Assembly (NCBI GenBank): GCA_021844725.1
Contig: JAKBSX010000203.1
Location: 1-6,050 of the forward strand
DNA from: Actinomycetes bacterium
GTDB taxonomy: Bacteria > Actinomycetota > Acidimicrobiia > Acidimicrobiales > Acidimicrobiaceae
Length of the DNA: 6,050 bases
Reading direction: 5' to 3'
In this document: positions 1-5,482 of the stretch, in pieces
How the letters are laid out: every line of letters starts with the position of its first letter
How positions within the stretch are numbered: the first letter of the stretch is position 1
Program-made: the position numbers and the translations under genes
Notes under the pieces: generated by a model
Databases searched by the model: none
What the model was told of the DNA's origin: nothing
The model's input: only the letters and a program-made list of their open reading frames with translations

Positions 1-357
1 ACCCCCGGAATGGTCATTATGAAGGTGGCTGATGGCAACCCCCGAAATGTCTTTGGCTCCTAGACCTACCTTGTTTATAGCGTCGATCAAAGGATCCTCA
101 TTATATTTGGGCAAAATCGGCTTGATCATATGGAATCTGGAGTGAAACCTGCGATAAAGCTCCCGGTTCTCAATAAGTACTTTGTTAAACCCGGTATCCA
201 ATAGAAACCATCCATCAACGGTCTCCAGTAGAACCATTGGAACCGGCTCAACTAGTCGCTCCGAAGAATCAGTTCCATAAACCGACCAAGATTTGGGAAG
301 TTCCTCCCATCCGACGGTAAACATATATAGCTGCCTGACCCCGAATCTTCGACCCAC
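1..357 (-). CDS. MBL-fold hydrolase, N-acyl homoserine lactonase-like (N-terminal 119 residues, cut by window edge)
   Basis: This is the 5' part of a metallo-beta-lactamase-fold hydrolase; the reading frame is open to base 1, where it is cut. The visible 119 residues contain LLDTG at 52-56, the usual end of an early beta strand in this fold, and the metal-binding motif HLHNDHSGG at 111-119 (HxHxDH with His111, His113, Asp115, His116), which binds two metal ions. The arrangement, with a segment of about 50 residues between the DTG turn and HxHxDH, resembles the AHL lactonase group (AiiA/AttM type), cytoplasmic enzymes that open lactone rings. The remaining metal ligands lie beyond the edge, so substrate cannot be judged; other MBL esterases or lactonases are possible. 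The GTG at 357 was chosen because an in-frame TAA lies just upstream and AAGGAG precedes it by 11 bases; an ATG lies 11 codons further in. It starts 4 bases after the ureohydrolase stop, so the two are probably co-translated. Confidence 0.82.
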   Translation of the reverse strand, partial: MGRRFGVRQLYMFTVGWEELPKSWSVYGTDSSERLVEPVPMVLLETVDGWFLLDTGFNKVLIENRELYRRFHSRFHMIKPILPKYNEDPLIDAINKVGLGAKDISGVAISHLHNDHSGG

Positions 358-361
358 CTGA

Positions 362-1495
362 CTAATCTCTCCTTACTGGCAAGTTTCCTGACTTTACCAG
401 GGAACCTAACGTATCACAAATTACTCTTGTGGCAATCAACGACGTGATATCGGCATTGTCGTACGGTGGCGAACATTCCACAACCTCGATGCCCGCCAAT
501 GGCCTTGAACCTATAGTTTGAATCATCTTCAGAACTTCTCTCGGAAGAAATCCCCCAGGCTCTGGCCAACCAGTGCCAGGAACAAATGCAGCGTCAAGAC
601 AATCAACGTCGAACGAAAGCCAAACTGAATCCGCTCCATCCCAAGCGACGTCAAGAGCAACCTGAGCGGCTTCTTCAACCCCCATATCTACGCAGTCATT
701 CACAGTCATGATTGTGGTTTGTCTATCTCTCCCGGCAGCTACTCCTGGTCGAGGTGCTTGCCATCCACCAATTCCGATTTGGACCAGATTTCTCGGTGGA
801 ACATTGGGAATATCTGTAGCATGAAACCACGGCGTGGTATGCATCCGCTCATCCAGATCGTATTCCTGAGTGTCCACGTGGCGGTCGAAATGGATGATTC
901 CCAAATTACCGTTCAAATGTTGTGCAATTCCCCTAACTGTTGGATAGCCAATCGAGTGATCGCCCCCAAGAACTATCGGCAGCGCACCACTCGAATAAAC
1001 ATGTGCCACAGCCTTAGAAATCTGATCGAAGCTCTTCTCAATATTGGCAGGGATTGTAAATATATCTCCAAGGTCAGCAATTGTTATCGACTCTCTGAGA
1101 TCCACACCAAGCTCAAAACTGTAAGTCCCGTACAGTGCCGATATCCGACGAATCCCCTGCGGACCAAAACGGGTTCCTGGCCTATAGGTAGTACCGGCAT
1201 CGAGCGGCGCGCCCAGTACTGCGACATCGTACTCACCACATTTTCTAACGTCCTCAAGAAAAGGAGCTTTCAAAAAAGTATTTATCCCTGCAAAATGCGG
1301 AAGTTCACCCCGGGAAAAAGTTGGGATTGATTTATCCCTGAGACTATCTGAACCAGGCAGACCCATTTCAAGTGCCCATGCCTTTTCCTTCTCCCAGTTG
1401 GCAGTGGGCAATTTGGCTTCAGCCTCTACAGCAAATAATGCTTCGTTCCCATGCTTTGGCCTGTATGGCTGATTAGTTGCTTCAGTTTTTGACAT
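362..1495 (-). CDS. gdmH: Ureohydrolase (agmatinase/arginase superfamily), probable guanidine hydrolase
   Basis: A complete 377-residue member of the arginase/agmatinase/ureohydrolase superfamily, cytoplasmic enzymes that split urea from a guanidino group at a two-metal centre. All expected ligands are present: His180 in GGDHS, Asp204, His206 and Asp208 in HFDRHVD, Asp296 and Asp298 in SFDVDCLD, followed by PGTGWPEPGG (306-315) and VECSPPYDNAD (339-349). It differs from typical agmatinase (about 300 residues) in an N-terminal extension of roughly 80 residues before the core begins at about 88, and in Arg205 where agmatinases have Ala in DAHxD. From memory, the extension, DRH, a PWFHAT-like stretch (222-227) and GIGGWQ (241-246) match the nickel-dependent guanidine hydrolase group (Synechocystis Sll1077 type), which makes ammonium and urea from guanidine. 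The gene symbol rests on that resemblance; agmatinase or another guanidino-acid hydrolase cannot be excluded. The ATG at 1495 has only a weak GAGAGA site about 14 bases upstream. It follows the permease after 59 bases and is 4 bases ahead of the MBL gene. Confidence 0.85.
   Translation of the reverse strand: MSKTEATNQPYRPKHGNEALFAVEAEAKLPTANWEKEKAWALEMGLPGSDSLRDKSIPTFSRGELPHFAGINTFLKAPFLEDVRKCGEYDVAVLGAPLDAGTTYRPGTRFGPQGIRRISALYGTYSFELGVDLRESITIADLGDIFTIPANIEKSFDQISKAVAHVYSSGALPIVLGGDHSIGYPTVRGIAQHLNGNLGIIHFDRHVDTQEYDLDERMHTTPWFHATDIPNVPPRNLVQIGIGGWQAPRPGVAAGRDRQTTIMTVNDCVDMGVEEAAQVALDVAWDGADSVWLSFDVDCLDAAFVPGTGWPEPGGFLPREVLKMIQTIGSRPLAGIEVVECSPPYDNADITSLIATRVICDTLGSLVKSGNLPVRRD
367..374 (-). 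promoter_or_regulatory. Shine-Dalgarno for the MBL hydrolase
   Basis: AAGGAGAG lies inside the last codons of the upstream ureohydrolase gene, 11 bases (from the end of AAGGAG) before the GTG at 357. The spacing is slightly long, but no other initiation codon with a better site is present after the in-frame TAA. Confidence 0.6.
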
Positions 1496-1554
1496 AGGTG
1501 AATTCGCTTTCTCTCTATAAGGTTATTGTTTGACAAGGATTATTTGATTTATCT
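1496..1554. other. 59-base AT-rich spacer, the only real intergenic gap
   Basis: This spacer separates the DppB-type permease stop from the ureohydrolase start. It is clearly richer in A and T than the genes beside it. On the minus strand it holds TTGTCA and, 11 bases later, TATAGA, a spacing too short for a standard sigma-70 promoter; no better pair was found. No stable hairpin followed by a T run was seen, so neither a terminator nor a promoter is claimed. Its length simply makes it the most likely place for an internal start or processing site. Confidence 0.4.
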
Positions 1555-2619
1555 TTAAAGCCGCACTGCAGTAGGAGTCTTGATTCGGGAATTTGCTTTC
1601 AATCGCCCACCCATCTCCATCCGGCGCAATCGAGGATCTGCAATCAATTGAGCAATATCGACGATTGTATTTATAAGCACATAGCCAACACCTAGGATCA
1701 AAGTGACTCCAGCAATGGCAGGAAAGTCGCCACTCGGTATGCTCTGAGCTGTATAATAGCCAATACCTGGCCAGGCGAACACATCTTCAATCACGACAAC
1801 TCCAGCAAACATCAAACCAGCTTGAAGTCCAGTCATGGATAAAGCAGGACCAATGGAGTTTCTCAGCCCATGAAGCAGAATTACCTTAGACCGTGAAAGA
1901 CCTTTAGAATTTGCAGTTTTTATAAAATCTGAATTCATGGTTTCGAGTAATGAACCTCGGAGTACCCGCCCAATTGATACTGCAGGGCCTATTGCCACAG
2001 AAAGACATGGAAGAGCCAAATATTTGAATGCATCTAACGTCACACCAAGTCGGCCATTTAAAATTCCATCGATCGTATAAAACCCAGTTGGACCTGTCGG
2101 CGGGTTTGGAACACCTATCCGCCCAGTAGCAGGCAGTAAATGAAACCTTCCGTAAAGGAAGAGCAAACCAGCGATTGCCAAAAGGAACTGAGGAACTGAT
2201 GCTCCCCCAACTAGCACACCTTTGATGATTCCGGCACCCCTAAATCTTCCAGCTGACAAGACCCCCAACATAGTTCCAATCGCGATTGCCAGAATTAGTG
2301 AATAAAATGCCAATTCAAGAGTGGCGGGAAGGTAGGTAGCTAAATCTGAAGCGACTGGCCTCCTGGTGCGATACGAAATTCCCAAGTTACCGGTGATAAT
2401 CCCATGGAGATAGCGAAAATACTGAATAATGAGAGGCTTATTTAGACCCAGCTTAACCTCTTCAGCGTGTATCGCTGACTGTGTAGCCCCAGCTCCAAGC
2501 ATGGCATGAACTGGATTAGTCTTCGATACCGCCTGCAATATAAATAGTACCAAAGTAAGTCCAGCAATTATGGCAATCGCAGCCATAATTCGCTTGAGGA
2601 TAAACATCGATACATACAT
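1555..2619 (-). CDS. ABC transporter permease, DppB/OppB type
   Basis: A 354-residue inner-membrane permease of the peptide/nickel ABC importer family, one half of the transmembrane channel. Hydrophobic segments are seen at about 5-30, 100-122, 135-157, 200-218, 258-283 and 302-324, giving the usual six. Family landmarks are KLGLNKPLIIQYFRYL (56-71), GNLGISYRTRRPV (77-89), LPATLELAFYS (97-107), the EAA loop around TANSKGLSRSKVILLHGLRN (235-254), which contacts the ATPase, then VVVIEDVFAWPGIG (274-287) and the C-terminal DIAQLIADPRLRR (321-333). Length is near the family norm. The ATG at 2619 was chosen because AGAGGAG lies 6 bases upstream and the protein then starts as a normal DppB; the frame stays open to 2838, but that stretch overlaps the DppC gene and does not read like permease. 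It starts 13 bases after the DppC stop. The family is certain; the solute is not readable from this subunit. Confidence 0.93.
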   Translation of the reverse strand: MYVSMFILKRIMAAIAIIAGLTLVLFILQAVSKTNPVHAMLGAGATQSAIHAEEVKLGLNKPLIIQYFRYLHGIITGNLGISYRTRRPVASDLATYLPATLELAFYSLILAIAIGTMLGVLSAGRFRGAGIIKGVLVGGASVPQFLLAIAGLLFLYGRFHLLPATGRIGVPNPPTGPTGFYTIDGILNGRLGVTLDAFKYLALPCLSVAIGPAVSIGRVLRGSLLETMNSDFIKTANSKGLSRSKVILLHGLRNSIGPALSMTGLQAGLMFAGVVVIEDVFAWPGIGYYTAQSIPSGDFPAIAGVTLILGVGYVLINTIVDIAQLIADPRLRRMEMGGRLKANSRIKTPTAVRL

Positions 2620-2625
2620 TCCTGG

Positions 2626-2632
2626 CTCCTCT
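2626..2632 (-). promoter_or_regulatory. Shine-Dalgarno that fixes the DppB-type start
   Basis: AGAGGAG sits directly after the TAG stop of the upstream permease gene and ends 6 bases before the ATG at 2619. It settles the start against the much longer open frame that runs back to 2838. Confidence 0.75.
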
Positions 2633-3496
2633 CTATGATCTTGAATCAAAGACATTACGAAGGGAATCGCCGGCAAAATTTCCAACCAGGGCCAGAAACA
2701 TAATTGCCACTGCTGGAAACACACAAACCCACCACTGTTGAAGTAGATATTGAAGATTCCTCGCGGCCATAGCACCCAGTTCCGGAGAAGGAGCCGGAGC
2801 ACCCAAACCAAGGAAAGAAAGACCAGATAAGGTGACAATCAGATTACCAATATCAAGTGATGCAGTGACGACTACTGCTGGAATCACCCCTGGCATCACA
2901 TGCCGATAAGCCAGCCTTAATCCCTTGACTCCAAAAGTCCGAGCAGCCTCTATATGAGGACGTGACATTATAGCCCTAGCCTCTCCTCTAACAATCCTTG
3001 CATAAAATGGCCACCAGACAATTGCTACTGCCAAAAGTGTATGAAGCAAAGAAGCGCCGAGAGATGCCACGACTGCAATAGCAAGCACCGGACCAGGGAA
3101 AGCTAAAAAACCATCCGTAATCCGCATCAAAACCGAATCGACTCGTCCACCTCTTATGCCAGCCATCATGCCAACCAGCCCACCTATAACAACACCTGAA
3201 GCAATTACAGCTAGAGCGGAAAACCAGCTCGCACGTATTCCGTAGAGAATCCGTGACAACTCATCCCGGCCAACTGAATCGGTGCCCAACAAATGACTAC
3301 TTGTAAACGGATGAACAAATGGCTGTGTAACTGGCAATAACGGATTCGTAGGCGCTAAAACTGGTGCCAAAAGGGCAATAAGGGTTACCATTCCAAGAAC
3401 GCCTATGGCCGCTTTTTCAGACCTGCTCCTAGAAAATAACCCAGGTTTTCTAATCGGCTTCACGTCAGATCGCGCTACCCCATATGCAAGGCTCAA
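2633..3496 (-). CDS. ABC transporter permease, DppC/OppC type
   Basis: A 287-residue inner-membrane permease, partner of the DppB-type subunit. Residues 1-28 are a basic cytoplasmic tail, the first membrane segment is about 29-48, and the periplasmic loop ends in HLLGTDSVGRDELSRILYG (68-86), a strong DppC landmark. Further segments are at about 92-113, 133-165, 203-225 and 256-276. The EAA loop is AARTFGVKGLRLAYRHVMPG (184-203), followed by LSFLGLGAPAPSPELGAM (226-243) and the C-terminal NFAGDSLRNVFDSRS (273-287). The start chosen is the TTG at 3496, 6 bases after AGGAGG, giving TTGA, in which the start overlaps the TGA stop of the ATPase gene. An in-frame TTG at 3523 would add 9 residues but has no comparable site. 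The overlap suggests that translation of this gene depends on ribosomes finishing the ATPase. Confidence 0.93.
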   Translation of the reverse strand: MSLAYGVARSDVKPIRKPGLFSRSRSEKAAIGVLGMVTLIALLAPVLAPTNPLLPVTQPFVHPFTSSHLLGTDSVGRDELSRILYGIRASWFSALAVIASGVVIGGLVGMMAGIRGGRVDSVLMRITDGFLAFPGPVLAIAVVASLGASLLHTLLAVAIVWWPFYARIVRGEARAIMSRPHIEAARTFGVKGLRLAYRHVMPGVIPAVVVTASLDIGNLIVTLSGLSFLGLGAPAPSPELGAMAARNLQYLLQQWWVCVFPAVAIMFLALVGNFAGDSLRNVFDSRS

Positions 3497-5469
3497 CGCA
3501 TTCCTCCTTTGACCAGAAAACAATCCACCTGCCGTCGGTCTTCAAATCTCATAGAAGTCGGATACGCCTCAATGCATCTATCCATTGCTGAAGAACACCT
3601 AGGTGCGAATGGGCAACCCGTCATATTCTCTGCTTGCGACACTTCAGATTTTGGGGCATCTACGAGATTGCCCTCTCCAGGTAGCGACGCCAGAAGCATT
3701 TTGGTGTAAGGATGCAGGGGATGTGTACATATAAGCTCAGACGGTCCAGATTCGACTACCCTGCCTTTATACATCACCATGATTCGGTCAGATATGTATC
3801 TGGCCACCGCCAGATCATGGGTGACGAAAACCATTCCCATTTGCAACTCGTCTTTTAGACTGACCAACAGATCCAACGTATTTGCAACCAAAGAGGCATC
3901 GAGGGCGCTGGTTGGCTCATCACACAGCAAGACATCCGGTGGATCGATCACGCATCTAGCAATTGCCACCCTTTGACGCTGTCCACCAGAAAGGCTCGAA
4001 CTCTTAGAGTCCCGGACCCCATCACTCAAGCCAACTTTACCCAGTACTTGCGATACGAGGAGTTCCCGTTCGACCTTTGGAATTCTCTTTTGCAGAAGTG
4101 ATTCAGCCAAAATTTCTGAAACCTTCATCCAGGGTGTAAGCGAAGAACCGGCATCTTGAAAAACCATTTTGGGTAGACTGCCTGATCGCCTGATAATAGA
4201 ACCTGAAGATGCGGTTTCGAGCCCGGCAAGAATACGAAGAAGAGTGGATTTACCGGAACCAGATTCGCCTACCACGGCTATTACCTCACCCTTGGATAGT
4301 TTGAGGTCCACGTTGTCAAGTGCCTGGAGTTCCCGGTACCCATCTGAACTTCTGATTCTAAAGCGCTTCTCAACTCCTGCAACATCCAGAACAACCTCGC
4401 TAGAGGAGCGGCTCGGCGGAGTTTTAGCTCGCTTTCTATTTGATAGTTCAAAGTTGACCAACTTCAATTCTTCGAGATGATGACAATAGCTCAACCAGCC
4501 AGGTCCAACCTCAGTTGCTGCTGGGAATTGGTTCGCACAGTTTTCCGACGCAAACTCGCACCCATTGGAATACGGACAACCCTCTGGTTTAAGAGCGAAC
4601 TGATTGACCCGCATCTCCCTTCTACTGAGCATGCCCTCTTTATCCTGGGTCATAGTGATTCGTGAATTAGTCAAATGACGGGTATATGGATGGCTCGGAT
4701 TAGTAAGGATATCGCTTGCAATACCCTGCTCAAGAACTTTGCCGTTATATAAGACCACTATTCGATCGGCAATTTCGGCAGCAACACCCAAATCATGAGT
4801 TATAAATAAAAATGCGCTTTTTGAATTGGTACGGAGTTCCTTTATTAAATTTAAAATCTGAGCCTGGATTGTCACATCTAGTGCTGTAGTTGGCTCGTCT
4901 GCGACTACAACGGACGGCTCTTTCAGTAACGCCATAGCGGTCATCACCCTTTGACGCTGTCCACCAGAAAGCTCAAAAGGAAAACGCTCAAGCGCAGATT
5001 CAGGATCAGTAATACCTACCTCTGTTAGAGCATCAACCAAACTGCGAACTGGCTCGAATACCTCCCTAAGCTGCCCCTTTACCTTCATCGAAGGATTTAA
5101 TGAACTCATTGGATCCTGAAACACGGCACCGAGTTGATATCTCCTTAGTTCTCTCAGCTTGCGGTCGCTAATATTGGTCAGATCACTACCTAGTACCGAA
5201 ACAATGCCGTCCACTGCCGGATCTGCAGTCGGTGGTAACAACCCTAGAATTGTCATCCCAAGAACAGATTTACCTGAACCTGACTCCCCAACCAGGGCGA
5301 TAATCTCGCCCTGGTTGATCGTAAGATTTATCCCCTTCAAGGCTTGAACTCGTTGCTGTCCTCGGCTAAGAGAAACAGACAAATCCCTGATTTCGACTAC
5401 TGGACTAGGATCATCGACTATGTTATTCATTGCTCCCGGATCCTTTTTGATGCGAAAGGTAAGTGCCAC
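3493..5469 (-). CDS. Fused double ABC transporter ATP-binding protein, DppD-DppF type
   Basis: A 658-residue cytoplasmic protein carrying both nucleotide-binding domains of a peptide/nickel importer. Domain 1 (about 24-330): Walker A GESGSGKS 61-68, Q-loop Gln118, signature LSGGQ 167-171, Walker B VVVADE 187-192, switch His225. Domain 2 (about 358-658): Walker A 401-408, Gln438, LSGGQ 493-497, Walker B VLLCDE 513-518, His551. Both end with the oligopeptide-family tail: HPYTR/HPYTK (260, 586) and four cysteines (298, 304, 311, 329 and 619, 625, 632, 650). All catalytic residues are present, so both sites look active. Fusion of the two ATPases is known in GsiA and YejF and in some actinobacterial Dpp/Opp proteins. 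Domain 1 looks about 10 residues short between Q-loop and signature. The GTG at 5469 has GGAGGTG 7 bases upstream, better than the ATG at 5430. It lies 13 bases after the binding protein and overlaps the DppC start. The solute cannot be read from it. Confidence 0.95.
   Translation of the reverse strand: MALTFRIKKDPGAMNNIVDDPSPVVEIRDLSVSLSRGQQRVQALKGINLTINQGEIIALVGESGSGKSVLGMTILGLLPPTADPAVDGIVSVLGSDLTNISDRKLRELRRYQLGAVFQDPMSSLNPSMKVKGQLREVFEPVRSLVDALTEVGITDPESALERFPFELSGGQRQRVMTAMALLKEPSVVVADEPTTALDVTIQAQILNLIKELRTNSKSAFLFITHDLGVAAEIADRIVVLYNGKVLEQGIASDILTNPSHPYTRHLTNSRITMTQDKEGMLSRREMRVNQFALKPEGCPYSNGCEFASENCANQFPAATEVGPGWLSYCHHLEELKLVNFELSNRKRAKTPPSRSSSEVVLDVAGVEKRFRIRSSDGYRELQALDNVDLKLSKGEVIAVVGESGSGKSTLLRILAGLETASSGSIIRRSGSLPKMVFQDAGSSLTPWMKVSEILAESLLQKRIPKVERELLVSQVLGKVGLSDGVRDSKSSSLSGGQRQRVAIARCVIDPPDVLLCDEPTSALDASLVANTLDLLVSLKDELQMGMVFVTHDLAVARYISDRIMVMYKGRVVESGPSELICTHPLHPYTKMLLASLPGEGNLVDAPKSEVSQAENMTGCPFAPRCSSAMDRCIEAYPTSMRFEDRRQVDCFLVKGGMR
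3503..3510 (-). promoter_or_regulatory. Shine-Dalgarno that fixes the DppC-type TTG start
   Basis: AAAGGAGG lies within the last codons of the ATPase gene and ends 6 bases before the TTG at 3496. It is the strongest ribosome-binding site in the window, which would offset the weak TTG codon. Confidence 0.75.
3967..3993 (-). repeat. 27-base exact repeat, copy in domain 2
   Basis: These 27 bases are identical to 4946-4972 and encode LSGGQRQRV, the ABC signature helix start of the second ATPase domain. The two domains are otherwise clearly diverged in both protein and DNA sequence, including at the Walker A motifs. Confidence 0.9.
4866..4897 (-). repeat. 32-base exact repeat, internal copy in ATPase domain 1
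   Basis: This copy encodes EPTTALDVTI, from the catalytic Glu after Walker B through the D-loop of domain 1, in its expected place in the fold. The second copy is at 6019-6050, at the window edge, in the same orientation. Confidence 0.95.
4946..4972 (-). repeat. 27-base exact repeat, copy in domain 1
   Basis: Partner of 3967-3993; encodes the same LSGGQRQRV stretch, here in the first ATPase domain. The bases on either side differ between the copies. Confidence 0.9.
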
Positions 5470-5474
5470 GGTTT

Positions 5475-5481
5475 CACCTCC
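5475..5481 (-). promoter_or_regulatory. Shine-Dalgarno for the fused ATPase
   Basis: GGAGGTG starts just after the TGA of the binding protein; its GGAGG core ends 7 bases before the GTG at 5469. It favours this GTG over the ATG 13 codons downstream. Confidence 0.7.
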
Positions 5482-5482
5482 A

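Noticed and set aside
719..1330. Plus-strand open frame of 203 codons opposite the ureohydrolase
   Set aside because: It lies wholly antisense to a clear enzyme gene and its product resembles no family I recognise; it is a shadow frame. The same holds for the shorter plus-strand frames between 3509 and 5605.
1524..1534. TTGT/ACAA inverted repeat in the spacer as a terminator
   Set aside because: The arms are only 4 bases and no T run follows on the coding strand.
1525..1560. Plus-strand TTGACA near 1528 as a promoter
   Set aside because: The AT-rich bases downstream give only a poor -10 match and it would drive antisense transcription into the permease with no gene to serve.
2620..2838. N-terminal extension of the DppB-type frame to an ATG at 2838
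   Set aside because: It overlaps the DppC gene by about 200 bases, reads as tryptophan-rich sequence unlike a permease N-terminus, and the ATG at 2619 has a good ribosome-binding site.
3497..3523. Upstream TTG at 3523 as the DppC start
   Set aside because: It has no ribosome-binding site nearby, while the TTG at 3496 has AGGAGG 6 bases upstream.
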